Shown: positions 54,284 to 64,000 of the stretch, one piece after another
Position numbering within the stretch: the stretch's first letter is position 1
Layout: each line of letters opens with the position of its first letter
Source: Haloechinothrix halophila YIM 93223
GTDB taxonomy: Bacteria > Actinomycetota > Actinomycetes > Mycobacteriales > Pseudonocardiaceae
Assembly (NCBI RefSeq): GCF_000504245.1
Contig: NZ_KI632509.1
Location: 124,001-188,000, forward strand
Length of the DNA stretch: 64,000 nt
Direction of reading: 5' to 3'
Made by a program: the position numbers and the translations under genes
Notes under the pieces: generated by a model
Seen by the model: the letters and a program-made list of their open reading frames with translations, nothing else
The model's database searches: none
Told to the model about the DNA's origin: nothing

Positions 54284-56386
54284 TTACTCCCCCGTCGCCT
54301 TCGCGATGATCTCCTTCGCCACGTTGCTTGGCACCTCGGCGTAGGAGTCGAACTGCATGGAGTAGTTCGCGCGGCCCTGGGTCTTCGACCGTAGGTCGCC
54401 GACGTAGCCGAACATCTCCGACAGCGGAACCAGTGCCTTCACGACACGGGTACCCGAACGCTCCTCCATGGCCTGGATGTGGCCACGGCGAGAGTTCAGG
54501 TCACCGATGACGTCACCCATGTACTCCTCGGGCGTGGTCACCTCGACCGCCATCATCGGCTCAAGCAGTACCGGCTTCGCCAGTTTCGCAGCCTCCTTGA
54601 GCGCCTGCGAACCAGCGACCTTGAAGGCCATCTCCGAAGAGTCGACCTCGTGGTACGCACCATCCAACAAGGTCACCTTCAACCCGACGAGCGGGTATCC
54701 GGCAAGGATGCCGTACTGCATGGCATCCTGGGCACCGGCGTCAACCGAAGGGATGTACTCCCTCGGCACCCGGCCACCCGTGATCTTGTTGTCGAACTCG
54801 TACAGCGCACCGTCAGCGGACGTGTCCAGCGGCTCGAGCTTGATGATGACCCGAGCGAACTGGCCGGAACCACCAGTCTGCTTCTTGTGCGTGTATTCGT
54901 GCTTCTCGACGACCTTGCGGATCGTCTCGCGGTAAGCGACCTGCGGCTTACCGATGTTCGCCTCGACCTTGAAGTCGGTCTTCATGCGGTTGACCAACAC
55001 CTCAAGGTGAAGCTCACCCATACCGGACACGATCGTCTGCCCGGTCTCCTCGTCCTGCTTGACCTGGAAGGTGGGGTCCTCGTCGGCCAGCTTCTGGATC
55101 GCGGTGGAGAGCTTGTCCTGGTCGGCCTTGGTCTTCGGCTCGATCGCGACCTCGATCACCGGCTCGGGGAAGGTCATCGACTCGAGCACAACCGGGTTCG
55201 CCGTGTCGGCCAGCGTGTCACCCGTCGAGGTGTCCTTGAGCCCCTGCACGGCGTAGATGTGACCCGCCTGCGCCTCTTCGACCGGGTTCTCCTTGTTGGA
55301 GTGCATCTGGAACAGCTTGCCGATGCGCTCCTTGCGCTCCTTGGAGGCGTTGATGACCTGGGAGCCGGAGGAGATCTTGCCGGAGTAGACCCGCATGTAG
55401 GTGAGCTTGCCGAAGAACGGGTGCGCGGCCACCTTGAACGCGAGCGCGGCGAACGGCTCCTTGGTGGAGGGCTCACGCTTGATCGCGGTCTCACCGTCGG
55501 TCAGCGTGCCCTCGACCGCGGGCACGTCGAGCGGCGACGGCAGGTAGTCGATCACCGCGTCCAGCATCGGCTGCACGCCCTTGTTCTTGAACGCCGAACC
55601 GGCGAGCACCGGGAAGGCCTCGCGGTTGACGGTCAGCTGGCGGATGCCGCGCTTGATCTCGTCCGTGGTCAGCTCCTCGCCGCCGAAGTACTTCTCAAGC
55701 AGCTCCTCGTCGCTCTCCGCGACGGCCTCGAGCAGCTTTTCCCTGTACTCGGCAGCCTTGTCGGCGAGCTCGTCCGGGATGTCCTCGATCTCGTACTGCT
55801 CACCCTTCTTGACGTCACCGCGCCAGGTGAGGGCCTTCATCGAGACGAGATCGACAACGCCCTGGAAGTCGCTTTCCGCGCCAATGGGGAGCTGGATGAC
55901 AAGCGGACGAGCACCGAGGCGGTCCTCGATGGTCTTGACGGTGAAGTAGAAGTCGGCACCGAGCTTGTCCATCTTGTTGATGAAGCAGATGCGCGGGACC
56001 TCGTACTTGTCCGCCTGCCGCCAGACCTGCTCGGACTGCGGCTCGACGCCTTCCTTGCCGTCGAACACCGCGACCGCACCGTCGAGCACCCGCAGCGAAC
56101 GCTCCACCTCGACGGTGAAGTCAACGTGACCAGGGGTGTCGATGATGTTGATCTGGTAGTCGCTCCAGAAGGTGGTGGTAGCAGCCGAGGTAATGGTGAT
56201 ACCCCGCTTCTGCTCCTCCTCCATCCAGTCCATCGTCGCGGCGCCGTCGTGCACCTCGCCGATCTTGTAGTTGATCCCGGTGTAGAACAGGACCCGCTCA
56301 GTCGTTGTCGTCTTACCGGCATCGATGTGAGCCATGATGCCGATGTTGCGGACCTTGTTCAGGTCGGTCAGCACATCGCGTGCCAC
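54284..56386 (-). CDS. fusA: Elongation factor G
   Basis: 700 residues. G1 [13 protein letters not shown]3 [10 protein letters not shown]4 NKMDKLGA; the five-domain order is complete. GTG start at 56384-56386. Ribosome translocase, between rpsG and tuf. Confidence 0.99.
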   Translation of the reverse strand: MARDVLTDLNKVRNIGIMAHIDAGKTTTTERVLFYTGINYKIGEVHDGAATMDWMEEEQKRGITITSAATTTFWSDYQINIIDTPGHVDFTVEVERSLRVLDGAVAVFDGKEGVEPQSEQVWRQADKYEVPRICFINKMDKLGADFYFTVKTIEDRLGARPLVIQLPIGAESDFQGVVDLVSMKALTWRGDVKKGEQYEIEDIPDELADKAAEYREKLLEAVAESDEELLEKYFGGEELTTDEIKRGIRQLTVNREAFPVLAGSAFKNKGVQPMLDAVIDYLPSPLDVPAVEGTLTDGETAIKREPSTKEPFAALAFKVAAHPFFGKLTYMRVYSGKISSGSQVINASKERKERIGKLFQMHSNKENPVEEAQAGHIYAVQGLKDTSTGDTLADTANPVVLESMTFPEPVIEVAIEPKTKADQDKLSTAIQKLADEDPTFQVKQDEETGQTIVSGMGELHLEVLVNRMKTDFKVEANIGKPQVAYRETIRKVVEKHEYTHKKQTGGSGQFARVIIKLEPLDTSADGALYEFDNKITGGRVPREYIPSVDAGAQDAMQYGILAGYPLVGLKVTLLDGAYHEVDSSEMAFKVAGSQALKEAAKLAKPVLLEPMMAVEVTTPEEYMGDVIGDLNSRRGHIQAMEERSGTRVVKALVPLSEMFGYVGDLRSKTQGRANYSMQFDSYAEVPSNVAKEIIAKATGE

Positions 56387-56445
56387 GAGAGTGTTCCCCT
56401 GTCCTTAAGCTTGGGCAATTACTGCCGAGCAGGCGTTGGTCGCGC

Positions 56446-56916
56446 TCACCAGCGGTAGTGCGCGAACGCCTTGTTGGATTCGGCCATCTTGTGGGTGTCC
56501 TCGCGGCGCTTCACGCTGGCCCCGAGGCCGTTGCTCGCATCGAGCAGCTCATTCTGCAGACGCTCAACCATGGTCTTCTCCCTGCGCTGGCGGGAGTAGG
56601 TCACCAGCCACCGCAGCGCGAGCGTGGTGGAACGACCCGGCTTGACCTCGATCGGCACCTGGTAGGTGGCACCACCGACGCGCCGACTCTTCACCTCGAT
56701 CTGCGGCCGGACGTTGTCCAGCGCGCGCTTGAGGGTGACGACGGGGTCGGTGCCGGTCTTCTCACGCGCTCCCTCGAGAGCGCCGTAGACGATCCGCTCG
56801 GCGAGCGAGCGCTTCCCGTCCGAGAGCACCTTGTTGACCAATTGGGTGACCAACGGGGAGGTGTATACGGGGTCGGAGATCAGCGGCCGCTTCGGGGCCG
56901 GACCCTTGCGGGGCAT
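56446..56916 (-). CDS. rpsG: 30S ribosomal protein uS7
   Basis: 156 residues ([20 protein letters not shown]), ending AHYRW. Start overlaps the rpsL stop by one base. Organises the 3' major domain of 16S rRNA. Confidence 0.98.
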   Translation of the reverse strand: MPRKGPAPKRPLISDPVYTSPLVTQLVNKVLSDGKRSLAERIVYGALEGAREKTGTDPVVTLKRALDNVRPQIEVKSRRVGGATYQVPIEVKPGRSTTLALRWLVTYSRQRREKTMVERLQNELLDASNGLGASVKRREDTHKMAESNKAFAHYRW

Positions 56917-57290
56917 TAGCTCTTCTCCTTCTTCGCGCCGTACCGGCTGCGCGCCTGCTTGCGGTTCTTCACGCCCTGGGTGTCGAGCGAACCGCGGATG
57001 ATCTTGTAGCGAACGCCCGGGAGGTCCTTCACACGACCACCACGCACGAGCACCATCGAGTGCTCCTGGAGGTTGTGACCCTCACCGGGGATGTAGGCCG
57101 TGATCTCGATGCCGCTGGTCAGCTTCACACGTGCGACCTTGCGCAGCGCCGAGTTCGGCTTCTTCGGAGTTGTGGTGTACACGCGCGTGCAGACGCCACG
57201 ACGCTGGGGGCTTCCCTTGAGCGCCGCGGTCTTCTGCTTGACAGCCTTGTCCTGGCGGCCCTTGCGGACCAGCTGCTGGATCGTGGGCAA
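56916..57290 (-). CDS. rpsL: 30S ribosomal protein uS12
   Basis: 124 residues ([20 protein letters not shown]). The residues linked to streptomycin resistance are wild type: Lys43 ([12 protein letters not shown]) and Lys88 ([12 protein letters not shown]). First gene of rpsL-rpsG-fusA-tuf. Confidence 0.99.
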   Translation of the reverse strand: MPTIQQLVRKGRQDKAVKQKTAALKGSPQRRGVCTRVYTTTPKKPNSALRKVARVKLTSGIEITAYIPGEGHNLQEHSMVLVRGGRVKDLPGVRYKIIRGSLDTQGVKNRKQARSRYGAKKEKS

Positions 57291-57510
57291 TGGACCAGCC
57301 TTCTCTTGCGTTCGTGCTTCGTCTTGTCGGTCTTGCTTCCCCGGTCCCCGAGGTCGGGCGTGTCGGCCCGTGCCAAGGTGGAAAACCCTGTATCTTTCCT
57401 TCGGATTTCCGAGGAACTCCGCCTTGAGTCGACGCTTGCTCGCTCATCAGAGCGCCTGAGCGGTCAACAGGCACGCGGAGCGGCCCGACATTGGCCGGGC
57501 ACAGAGGTCC

Positions 57511-57539
57511 AAGATACCCGTCCCGGTCAGCGGGTCCAA
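57511..57539 (-). promoter_or_regulatory. Candidate promoter of the rpsL operon
   Basis: On the minus strand TTGGAC (57534-57539) and TATCTT (57511-57516) are separated by exactly 17 bp, fitting a housekeeping sigma promoter. It would give a leader of about 210 nt before rpsL, with no gene in it. Confidence 0.55.
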
Positions 57540-57629
57540 ATCGGGGGGTCGGTTAACGACAACACGCCCCATCACCCGGATGGCGTGCACCTGAAATGCC
57601 GCCTCATCATCGATGCGTCGCGCGGCGAT

Positions 57630-57662
57630 GTTACAGGTGTGACGACGGGAACACCATATCGG
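57630..57662 (+). promoter_or_regulatory. Conserved upstream element, SsgA-like gene 1
   Basis: 33 bp that match 58597-58629 at 30 positions, containing GTTACAG, TGTGACG, CGGGAACACC and TATCGG. It lies about 115 bp before the first SsgA-like gene. Likely promoter or operator. Confidence 0.6.
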
Positions 57663-57777
57663 TTGACTTCGCGCACAGTGCCGTCATCAGGGCTGACCTG
57701 GCGCCTCTCTCTCGCGACAGATCTCGATTCCCGCCGGCAGGGACACCGACCGCCGGAGACGACAACGAGGAGGCGAC

Positions 57778-58182
57778 ATGGCCGCCAACACCGTGCGCCA
57801 GGAACGGTTCATCGACTTGCTCAGCGAGCGCGCGCCCGTGCTTTCTCGCTGGTCCTACAGCCCTGACGAGCCGTACTCCATCACCGTGGAGTTCCAGACC
57901 AGTCCGGACGACTGGATCACCTGGGTATTCGCCCGCGACCTGCTGCTCGCGGGCCTGCAGGCACCCGCTGGCGTCGGCGACGTCCGCTTCGTGCCGTTCG
58001 AGGACGAGGGCGACCGGCTGCTGCTGTTCCAGGTCGAGTCCGACCAGGGCAGGGCGTCGTGGTTCCTCAACCGCGACGACGCCGAGGAATTCGCGACCAT
58101 GACGTTGGACGCCGTCCCGGTCGGCGCGGAGTCCGAGCACTTCGACATGGACGCGCTCATCGCGGGCCTCACGGACGTGTGA
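57778..58182 (+). CDS. SsgA-like sporulation/cell-division protein, copy 1
   Basis: 134 residues, typical length for the SsgA-like (SALP) family. Conserved stretches are YSITVEFQTSPDDWITWVFA and RFVPFEDEGDRLLLFQVES. In Streptomyces SsgB helps position FtsZ at sporulation septa; the role in this organism is inferred. ATG with GAGGAGG upstream. It is about 78% identical by eye to the protein at 58736. Placed between rpsL and rpoC. Confidence 0.9.
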   Translation: MAANTVRQERFIDLLSERAPVLSRWSYSPDEPYSITVEFQTSPDDWITWVFARDLLLAGLQAPAGVGDVRFVPFEDEGDRLLLFQVESDQGRASWFLNRDDAEEFATMTLDAVPVGAESEHFDMDALIAGLTDV

Positions 58183-58306
58183 TGGCGCACGGCGCGGTTG
58201 GCGTCGTGTCCGGCACTCCCTGCACCGTGTGCCACGCTCCTGCCGGTTCCTGATGCACGCATGACCTGACGTCTGACCTTTTGGTCAGCACCCGTTGGCG
58301 CGGGTG

Positions 58307-58345
58307 ACTGAGCCCCGGGTGGCCTCCCCCATCCCGGGGCTCAGT
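58307..58345 (+). terminator. Terminator after SsgA-like gene 1
   Basis: Perfect 13-bp stem ACTGAGCCCCGGG (58307-58319) with 58333-58345. The rest of the 553-bp gap to the next gene holds a dispersed repeat (about 58424-58462) and the upstream element of gene 2, but no gene. Confidence 0.8.
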
Positions 58346-58596
58346 TGCGTTCGCACCCGGCATGAGGCACGTCCTAGTTGACAGACGTCGAATCTAGCTT
58401 CCCGGCGCAGGGCCGCCGATGGTCTTGAGGCGTTGTGGCTGCTATAGCGACCACATTGTCTAATGCTTCGACAGTGGACGGTGTTACGACCACGAATGCG
58501 CGGAGCCGGCGCACTCCTGACACCGGAAGTCAGAACTCGCGGCTCCAGAACTCGGGACTCGCGCGAGCTCGCCCTATCGATTGGCTGACCTGGGGC

Positions 58597-58629
58597 GTTA
58601 CAGATGTGACGGCGGGAACACCGTATCGG
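58597..58629 (+). promoter_or_regulatory. Conserved upstream element, SsgA-like gene 2
   Basis: Counterpart of 57630-57662, at 107 bp before its gene. Further downstream similarity (for example CGTCAT and GCCTCTC blocks) shows that the leader was duplicated with the gene. Confidence 0.6.
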
Positions 58630-58735
58630 CTGAGATCGCAGCGAGCTACGTCATTGCCGCCGTGATCGTGCCTCTCCCCTGCGAAAGACCCCAACACGTC
58701 GGCACGGCCGGCGGACACGACCAGGAGGAGGCGAC

Positions 58736-59140
58736 ATGGCCGCCAACACCGTGCGACTGGAACGGTTCATCACTCTGACCAACGAGGCCGCCCCGGTGTA
58801 CTCGTGCTGGTCCTACCGAGCCGATGACCCTTATGCGATCACCGTCGAGTTCCAGACCAGCCCGGAGACCTGGGTGACCTGGGTTTTCGCGCGTGATCTG
58901 CTGCTCGCCGGGCTGAAGGCACCCGCTGGCATCGGCGACGTCCGCTTCGTTCCCTTCGAGGACCAGGGCGACCGGCTGCTGCTGTTCCAGGTCGAATCCG
59001 ATGAAGGCCGCGCGTCGTGGTTCCTCAACCGTGAGGATGCCGAGGCGTTCGCCAACATGACGCTCGATGCCGTTCCCGTCGAGCAGGAAGAGGACCAGTT
59101 CGACATCGACATGCTGCTCGCCGACATCACGGACGTGTGA
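58736..59140 (+). CDS. SsgA-like sporulation/cell-division protein, copy 2
   Basis: 134 residues (MAANTVRLERFITLTNEAAP), a paralogue of the gene at 57778; most changes are in residues 10-35 and the acidic C-terminal tail (VEQEEDQFDIDMLLADITDV). GGAGGAGG precedes the ATG. It is convergent with rpoC, with which it shares a hairpin. Confidence 0.9.
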   Translation: MAANTVRLERFITLTNEAAPVYSCWSYRADDPYAITVEFQTSPETWVTWVFARDLLLAGLKAPAGIGDVRFVPFEDQGDRLLLFQVESDEGRASWFLNREDAEAFANMTLDAVPVEQEEDQFDIDMLLADITDV

Positions 59141-59154
59141 GGCGGCGCACGAGA

Positions 59155-59188
59155 AGAAGGCCCGGGTGCCGCAGCACCCGGGCCTTCT
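59155..59188. terminator. Bidirectional terminator between SsgA-like gene 2 and rpoC
   Basis: 15-bp perfect stem AGAAGGCCCGGGTGC (59155-59169) with 59174-59188, CGCA loop. It can serve both convergent genes. Confidence 0.85.
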
Positions 59189-59227
59189 CTGTCTCTCCGC
59201 TTATCTTCCCCCGCGGGCTTCCAGTGC

Positions 59228-62200
59228 TTACCGGAAGTCGCGGCCGAAGTCGTAGTCGTCCAGCGGAACGGCCATGCCGGTACCGGAGCCGAAGACATCC
59301 GGGGTGTAGTAGCCATCGTCGTAGGACGGGATCGCGTAGGCCGCGACCCTGGCCTCCTCGGTCGGCTGCACCTGGATGTTGCGGTACCGGTTGATGCCCG
59401 TACCAGCCGGGATCAACTTACCGATGATCACGTTCTCCTTGAGGCCGACCAGCTTGTCCGAGCGGCCGTTGATGGCCGCGTCGGTCAGCACGCGGGTCGT
59501 CTCCTGGAACGACGCGGCCGACAGCCACGAGTCCGTGGTCAGCGACGCCTTGGTGATACCCATCAGCACCGGACGGCCGGACGCCGGGTCGCCGCCCTCG
59601 GCCACCGTGTTCCGGTTGATCGCCTCGAACCTCGCCCGCTCCGGCAGCTCGCCGGGCAGGAAGTCGGTGGCACCGGAATCGATGATCGTGACGCGGCGCA
59701 GCATCTGCCGCACGATGACCTCGATGTGCTTGTCGTGGATCGACACGCCCTGTGCGCGGTACACCTTCTGGACCTCGTCCACCAGGTGAATCTGCGCCTG
59801 GCGCGGACCCATGACGCGCAGCACCTCGTGCGGGTCCGGCGTGCCTTCCAGCAGCTGCTGACCGACGTCGACATGGTCGCCGTCCGCCAGCGGGCCCTCG
59901 GGACCGACCGCGAGCCGCTGCCGCTTGGACAGCTTGTCGAGCACGATCTCCTCGGCGCCGTCGTCCGGGATCAGCGTGATCTTCCAGAAGCGCTCGCTCT
60001 CCTCGATGCGCACCCGGCCGGCGACCTCGGCGATCGGCGCCTTGCCCTTCGGCACACGAGCCTCGAACAGCTCCTGCACACGCGGCAGACCCGTGGTGAT
60101 GTCGTCACCGGCGACACCACCCTGGTGGAAGGTACGCATCGTCAGCTGCGTACCCGGCTCACCAATCGACTGCGCGGCGACGATACCGACGGCCTCACCG
60201 ACGTCGACGAGCTTGCCCGTCGCCATCGAGCGGCCGTAGCAGCACGCACAGACACCGACGACCGACTCGCAGGTCAGCACGCTGCGGACCTTCACCCGGT
60301 CGATCCCGCTGGAAGCCAGCTTCTCGATCGCCGGGTCACCGAGGTCGTCGCCGCGGTTGACGACGACGTTGCCGTTGGCGTCCACCGCGTCCTCGGCGAT
60401 GGTGCGCGCGTACACGCTGGTAGCCACGTGCTCGGCGCGCAGGATCGAGCCGTCCTGCTGCTTCTCGCCGATGGTCATCTGGATGCCACGGCTGGTGCCG
60501 CAGTCGACCTCACGCACGATGACGTCCTGCGAGACGTCGACAAGACGACGGGTCAGGTAACCCGAGTCGGCGGTACGCAGCGCGGTGTCGGCAAGACCCT
60601 TCCGAGCACCGTGCGTCGCGATGAAGTACTCCGCCACCGACAGGCCCTCACGGAAGTTGGACTTGATCGGCCGGGGGATGTACTCACCCTTCGGGTTGGA
60701 CACCAGACCACGCATACCGGCCAGCGACCGGACCTGGGTCATGTTGCCCGCCGCGCCCGACTTCACGATCATCGCGATCGAGTTGTCGTCCGGGAAGTGC
60801 TCCTCCATGGCGTCGGCGACGTCTTCCGTCGCCTGCGCCCACACCTTGACGAGTTCGTTGTTGCGCTCGGCGTGGGACAGCTGACCGCGCTGGTAGCGCT
60901 TCTCCACCTGGGCGGCCTTGCCCTCGAAGTCCTCGAGGATCTGCTTCTTCTCCTCGGGGACGAGCACGTCCGAGATCGACACCGTGACACCGGAGCGGGT
61001 CGCCCAGTAGAAGCCGGCGTCCTTGACCTTGTCGAGCGTCTGCGCGACCTGGGTCATGGAGTACCGCTCGGCGAGGTCGTTGACGATCGCCGCCTGGCGC
61101 TTCTTCGGCAACGCATCGTTGATGTACGGGTAGTCGGCGGGCAGCAGGTCATTGAACATGACCCGGCCGAGAGTGGTCTCTGCCAGCCACGGCTGACCCG
61201 GCTCCCAGCCCTGCTCGGCGAGCTCAGGCTGCAGCTCCTTCGGCGGCTGCCGGTCCTTGACCCTGATCTTGATCGGGGCGTGCAGCCCGACGAGGTGCCG
61301 GTCGAACGCCATGATCGCCTCGGCCTCGGACGCGAACGCCTGGCCAGCGCCTGGGGCGTTCTCGTCCAGCCTGGTCAAGTGGAACAGCCCGGTGACCATG
61401 TCCAGTCGCGGCATCGCCAGCGGACGACCCGATGCGGGCGAGAGGATGTTGTTCGCCGACAGCATCAGGATCCGCGCCTCGGCCTGTGCCTCGGCGGATA
61501 GCGGCAGGTGCACCGCCATCTGGTCACCATCGAAGTCGGCGTTGAACGCCTCACACACCAGCGGGTGCAGCTGGATGGCCTTACCTTCGACCAGCTGCGG
61601 CTCGAACGCCTGGATACCGAGGCGGTGCAGCGTCGGCGCCCGGTTCAGCAACACGGGGTGCTCGGTGATGACCTCTTCCAGCACGTCCCACACCGCGGAA
61701 CGGGAGCGCTCCACCATCCGCTTGGCGGACTTGATGTTCTGCGCGTGGTTGAGGTCGACAAGCCGCTTCATCACGAACGGCTTGAACAGCTCGAGCGCCA
61801 TCTGCTTCGGCAGACCGCACTGGTGCAGCTTCAACTGCGGACCGACGATGATGACCGACCGGCCCGAGTAGTCGACACGCTTACCGAGCAGGTTCTGGCG
61901 GAACCGGCCCTGCTTGCCCTTGAGCAGGTCGGACAGCGACTTCAGCGGCCGGTTGCCTGGTCCGGTCACCGGACGGCCACGGCGGCCGTTGTCGAACAAC
62001 GCGTCGACGGCCTCCTGCAGCATCCGCTTCTCGTTGTTGACGATGATCTCGGGCGCGCCGAGGTCGATCAGCCGCTTCAACCGGTTGTTGCGGTTGATGA
62101 CGCGGCGGTACAGGTCGTTCAGGTCCGACGTGGCGAACCGGCCACCGTCGAGCTGCACCATCGGACGCAGATCCGGCGGGATCACCGGCACAGCGTCGAG

Positions 62201-63139
62201 CACCATGCCGCGCGGGTCGTTGCCGGTCGACTGGAACGCCGAGACCACCTTGAGCCGCTTCAGCGCACGCAGCTTCTTCTGGCCCTTGCCGTTGCGGATG
62301 ACGTCGCGCAGGCCCTCGGCCTCGGCGTCGACGTCGAACTCGGAGCACAGCTTCTGAATGGCGCCAGCGCCCATGCCACCGGTGAAGTACTCGCCGTAGC
62401 GGTCGTACAGCTCACGGTAGAGCAGCTCGTCGACGATGAGCTGGCGCGGCTCCAGCTTGGTGAAGGTGTTCCACACCTCTTCCAGCCGGTCGAGCTCGCG
62501 GTTGGCGCGGTCGCGGATCTGGCGCATCTCGCGCTCTCCGCCTTCCTTGACCTTGCGCCGCACGTCCGACTTGGCCTTCTCCGCCTCGAGCTCGGCGAGG
62601 TCGGCCTCCAGCTTCTGCGCCCGCTCCTCGACCTCGGCGTCACGCTTCGACTCGATGGTCTTGCGCTCCGCGTTGATCTCGTTCTCCAGCGTGGGCAGGT
62701 CGTTGTGCCGCAGCTCCTCGTTCACGCTCGTGATGACGTAGGCCGCGAAGTAGATGATCTTCTCGAGATCCTTCGGAGCAAGGTCGAGCAGGTAGCCGAG
62801 GCGGCTCGGCACGCCCTTGAAATACCAGATGTGCGTGACGGGGGCGGCCAGCTCGATGTGGCCCATCCGCTCACGACGCACCTTGGCGCGGGTCACCTCG
62901 ACGCCGCAGCGCTCACAGATGATGCCCTTGAAGCGGACCCGCTTGTACTTGCCGCAGTAGCACTCCCAGTCGCGGGTAGGACCGAAGATCTTCTCGCAGA
63001 AGAGCCCGTCCTTCTCTGGCTTGAGGGTGCGGTAGTTGATGGTCTCCGGCTTCTTCACCTCGCCGTAGGACCACTGGCGAATCTGATCGGCCGTTGCGAG
63101 GCCGATGCGGAGCTCGTCGAAGAAATTGACGTCCAACAC
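59228..63139 (-). CDS. rpoC: RNA polymerase beta' subunit
   Basis: 1303 residues. Zinc site [19 protein letters not shown] near residue 60, a Lys/Glu-rich coiled-coil insert of the actinobacterial type (about 150-240), catalytic Mg motif [14 protein letters not shown], second zinc cluster near [17 protein letters not shown] start. The C-terminus ends in [10 protein letters not shown]. Confidence 0.99.
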   Translation of the reverse strand: MLDVNFFDELRIGLATADQIRQWSYGEVKKPETINYRTLKPEKDGLFCEKIFGPTRDWECYCGKYKRVRFKGIICERCGVEVTRAKVRRERMGHIELAAPVTHIWYFKGVPSRLGYLLDLAPKDLEKIIYFAAYVITSVNEELRHNDLPTLENEINAERKTIESKRDAEVEERAQKLEADLAELEAEKAKSDVRRKVKEGGEREMRQIRDRANRELDRLEEVWNTFTKLEPRQLIVDELLYRELYDRYGEYFTGGMGAGAIQKLCSEFDVDAEAEGLRDVIRNGKGQKKLRALKRLKVVSAFQSTGNDPRGMVLDAVPVIPPDLRPMVQLDGGRFATSDLNDLYRRVINRNNRLKRLIDLGAPEIIVNNEKRMLQEAVDALFDNGRRGRPVTGPGNRPLKSLSDLLKGKQGRFRQNLLGKRVDYSGRSVIIVGPQLKLHQCGLPKQMALELFKPFVMKRLVDLNHAQNIKSAKRMVERSRSAVWDVLEEVITEHPVLLNRAPTLHRLGIQAFEPQLVEGKAIQLHPLVCEAFNADFDGDQMAVHLPLSAEAQAEARILMLSANNILSPASGRPLAMPRLDMVTGLFHLTRLDENAPGAGQAFASEAEAIMAFDRHLVGLHAPIKIRVKDRQPPKELQPELAEQGWEPGQPWLAETTLGRVMFNDLLPADYPYINDALPKKRQAAIVNDLAERYSMTQVAQTLDKVKDAGFYWATRSGVTVSISDVLVPEEKKQILEDFEGKAAQVEKRYQRGQLSHAERNNELVKVWAQATEDVADAMEEHFPDDNSIAMIVKSGAAGNMTQVRSLAGMRGLVSNPKGEYIPRPIKSNFREGLSVAEYFIATHGARKGLADTALRTADSGYLTRRLVDVSQDVIVREVDCGTSRGIQMTIGEKQQDGSILRAEHVATSVYARTIAEDAVDANGNVVVNRGDDLGDPAIEKLASSGIDRVKVRSVLTCESVVGVCACCYGRSMATGKLVDVGEAVGIVAAQSIGEPGTQLTMRTFHQGGVAGDDITTGLPRVQELFEARVPKGKAPIAEVAGRVRIEESERFWKITLIPDDGAEEIVLDKLSKRQRLAVGPEGPLADGDHVDVGQQLLEGTPDPHEVLRVMGPRQAQIHLVDEVQKVYRAQGVSIHDKHIEVIVRQMLRRVTIIDSGATDFLPGELPERARFEAINRNTVAEGGDPASGRPVLMGITKASLTTDSWLSAASFQETTRVLTDAAINGRSDKLVGLKENVIIGKLIPAGTGINRYRNIQVQPTEEARVAAYAIPSYDDGYYTPDVFGSGTGMAVPLDDYDFGRDFR

Positions 63140-63252
63140 GTCTGTTCTTCCTTCTCCTTTGGGGGTTCGCGGGAGCTGTCACGCCCCCACAGGCTGGCTA
63201 AAGTGGTCTGCTCACCCTGGCGGGCCACTATCGGCCCGCCAGGGCGGCGAGG

Positions 63253-64000
<748 letters not shown>

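Noticed and set aside
54479..56458. Plus-strand 659-codon frame antisense to fusA
   Set aside because: Shadow frame of fusA with no protein-like motifs.

Overview
The window looks like an actinobacterial chromosome, most likely Pseudonocardiales (inference from GC-rich codons, GTG starts, WXG100/ESX genes, SsgA-like proteins and an L17 with a long tail). It carries the whole ribosomal-protein supercluster in reverse orientation, from rpoB (right edge) to glmM (left edge). No rRNA, tRNA or CRISPR array was recognised.

Layout. 1-2.0 kb: glmM (partial), rpsI, rplM. 2.3-9.2 kb and 22.9-30.6 kb: one ESX-4-like type VII secretion locus (two WXG100 genes, an Rv3446c-like Hsp70/membrane protein, eccC, then eccD, mycP, eccB, eccE and an unknown gene). 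The two halves are separated by an integrase-bearing island of about 13.4 kb (about 9.48-22.85 kb). 30.6-35.6 kb: truA, rplQ, rpoA, rpsD, rpsK, rpsM, rpmJ, infA. 36.0-36.9 kb: secreted serine protease. 37.1-39.8 kb: an IS30-family element broken by an IS110-family element and a frameshift. 40-52.5 kb: map, adk, secY and the spc and S10 operons. 53-57.3 kb: tuf, fusA, rpsG, rpsL. 57.8-59.1 kb: two tandem SsgA-like genes. 59.2-64 kb: rpoC and the end of rpoB.

The island is the least ordinary part. Its minus-strand operon encodes an excisionase-type HTH protein, four small unknown proteins and a 900-residue phage tape-measure-like protein with a lytic transglycosylase domain, but no other virion gene. 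Its plus-strand genes encode two XRE regulators, an excisionase-like HTH, a RepA-like ATPase, a series of small cysteine-rich or unknown proteins, a DUF488 protein and a tyrosine integrase. Two regular repeat systems stand out: GTCCG units at the left end and an alternating array of GGGGAAC-type pairs inside the 5' part of the repA-like gene. I read it as a replicating integrative element or phage-satellite-like island; this is inference.

Several genes shown here are too short for routine ORF calling or need a start revision: a 46-residue basic protein (12785-12925), a 49-codon repeat ORF coupled between eccE and its downstream neighbour (29682-29831), a possible 51-residue ORF between rpsM and rpsK, a frameshifted zinc-ribbon gene (19314-19501), and truA, which seems to need a CTG start overlapping the rplQ stop.
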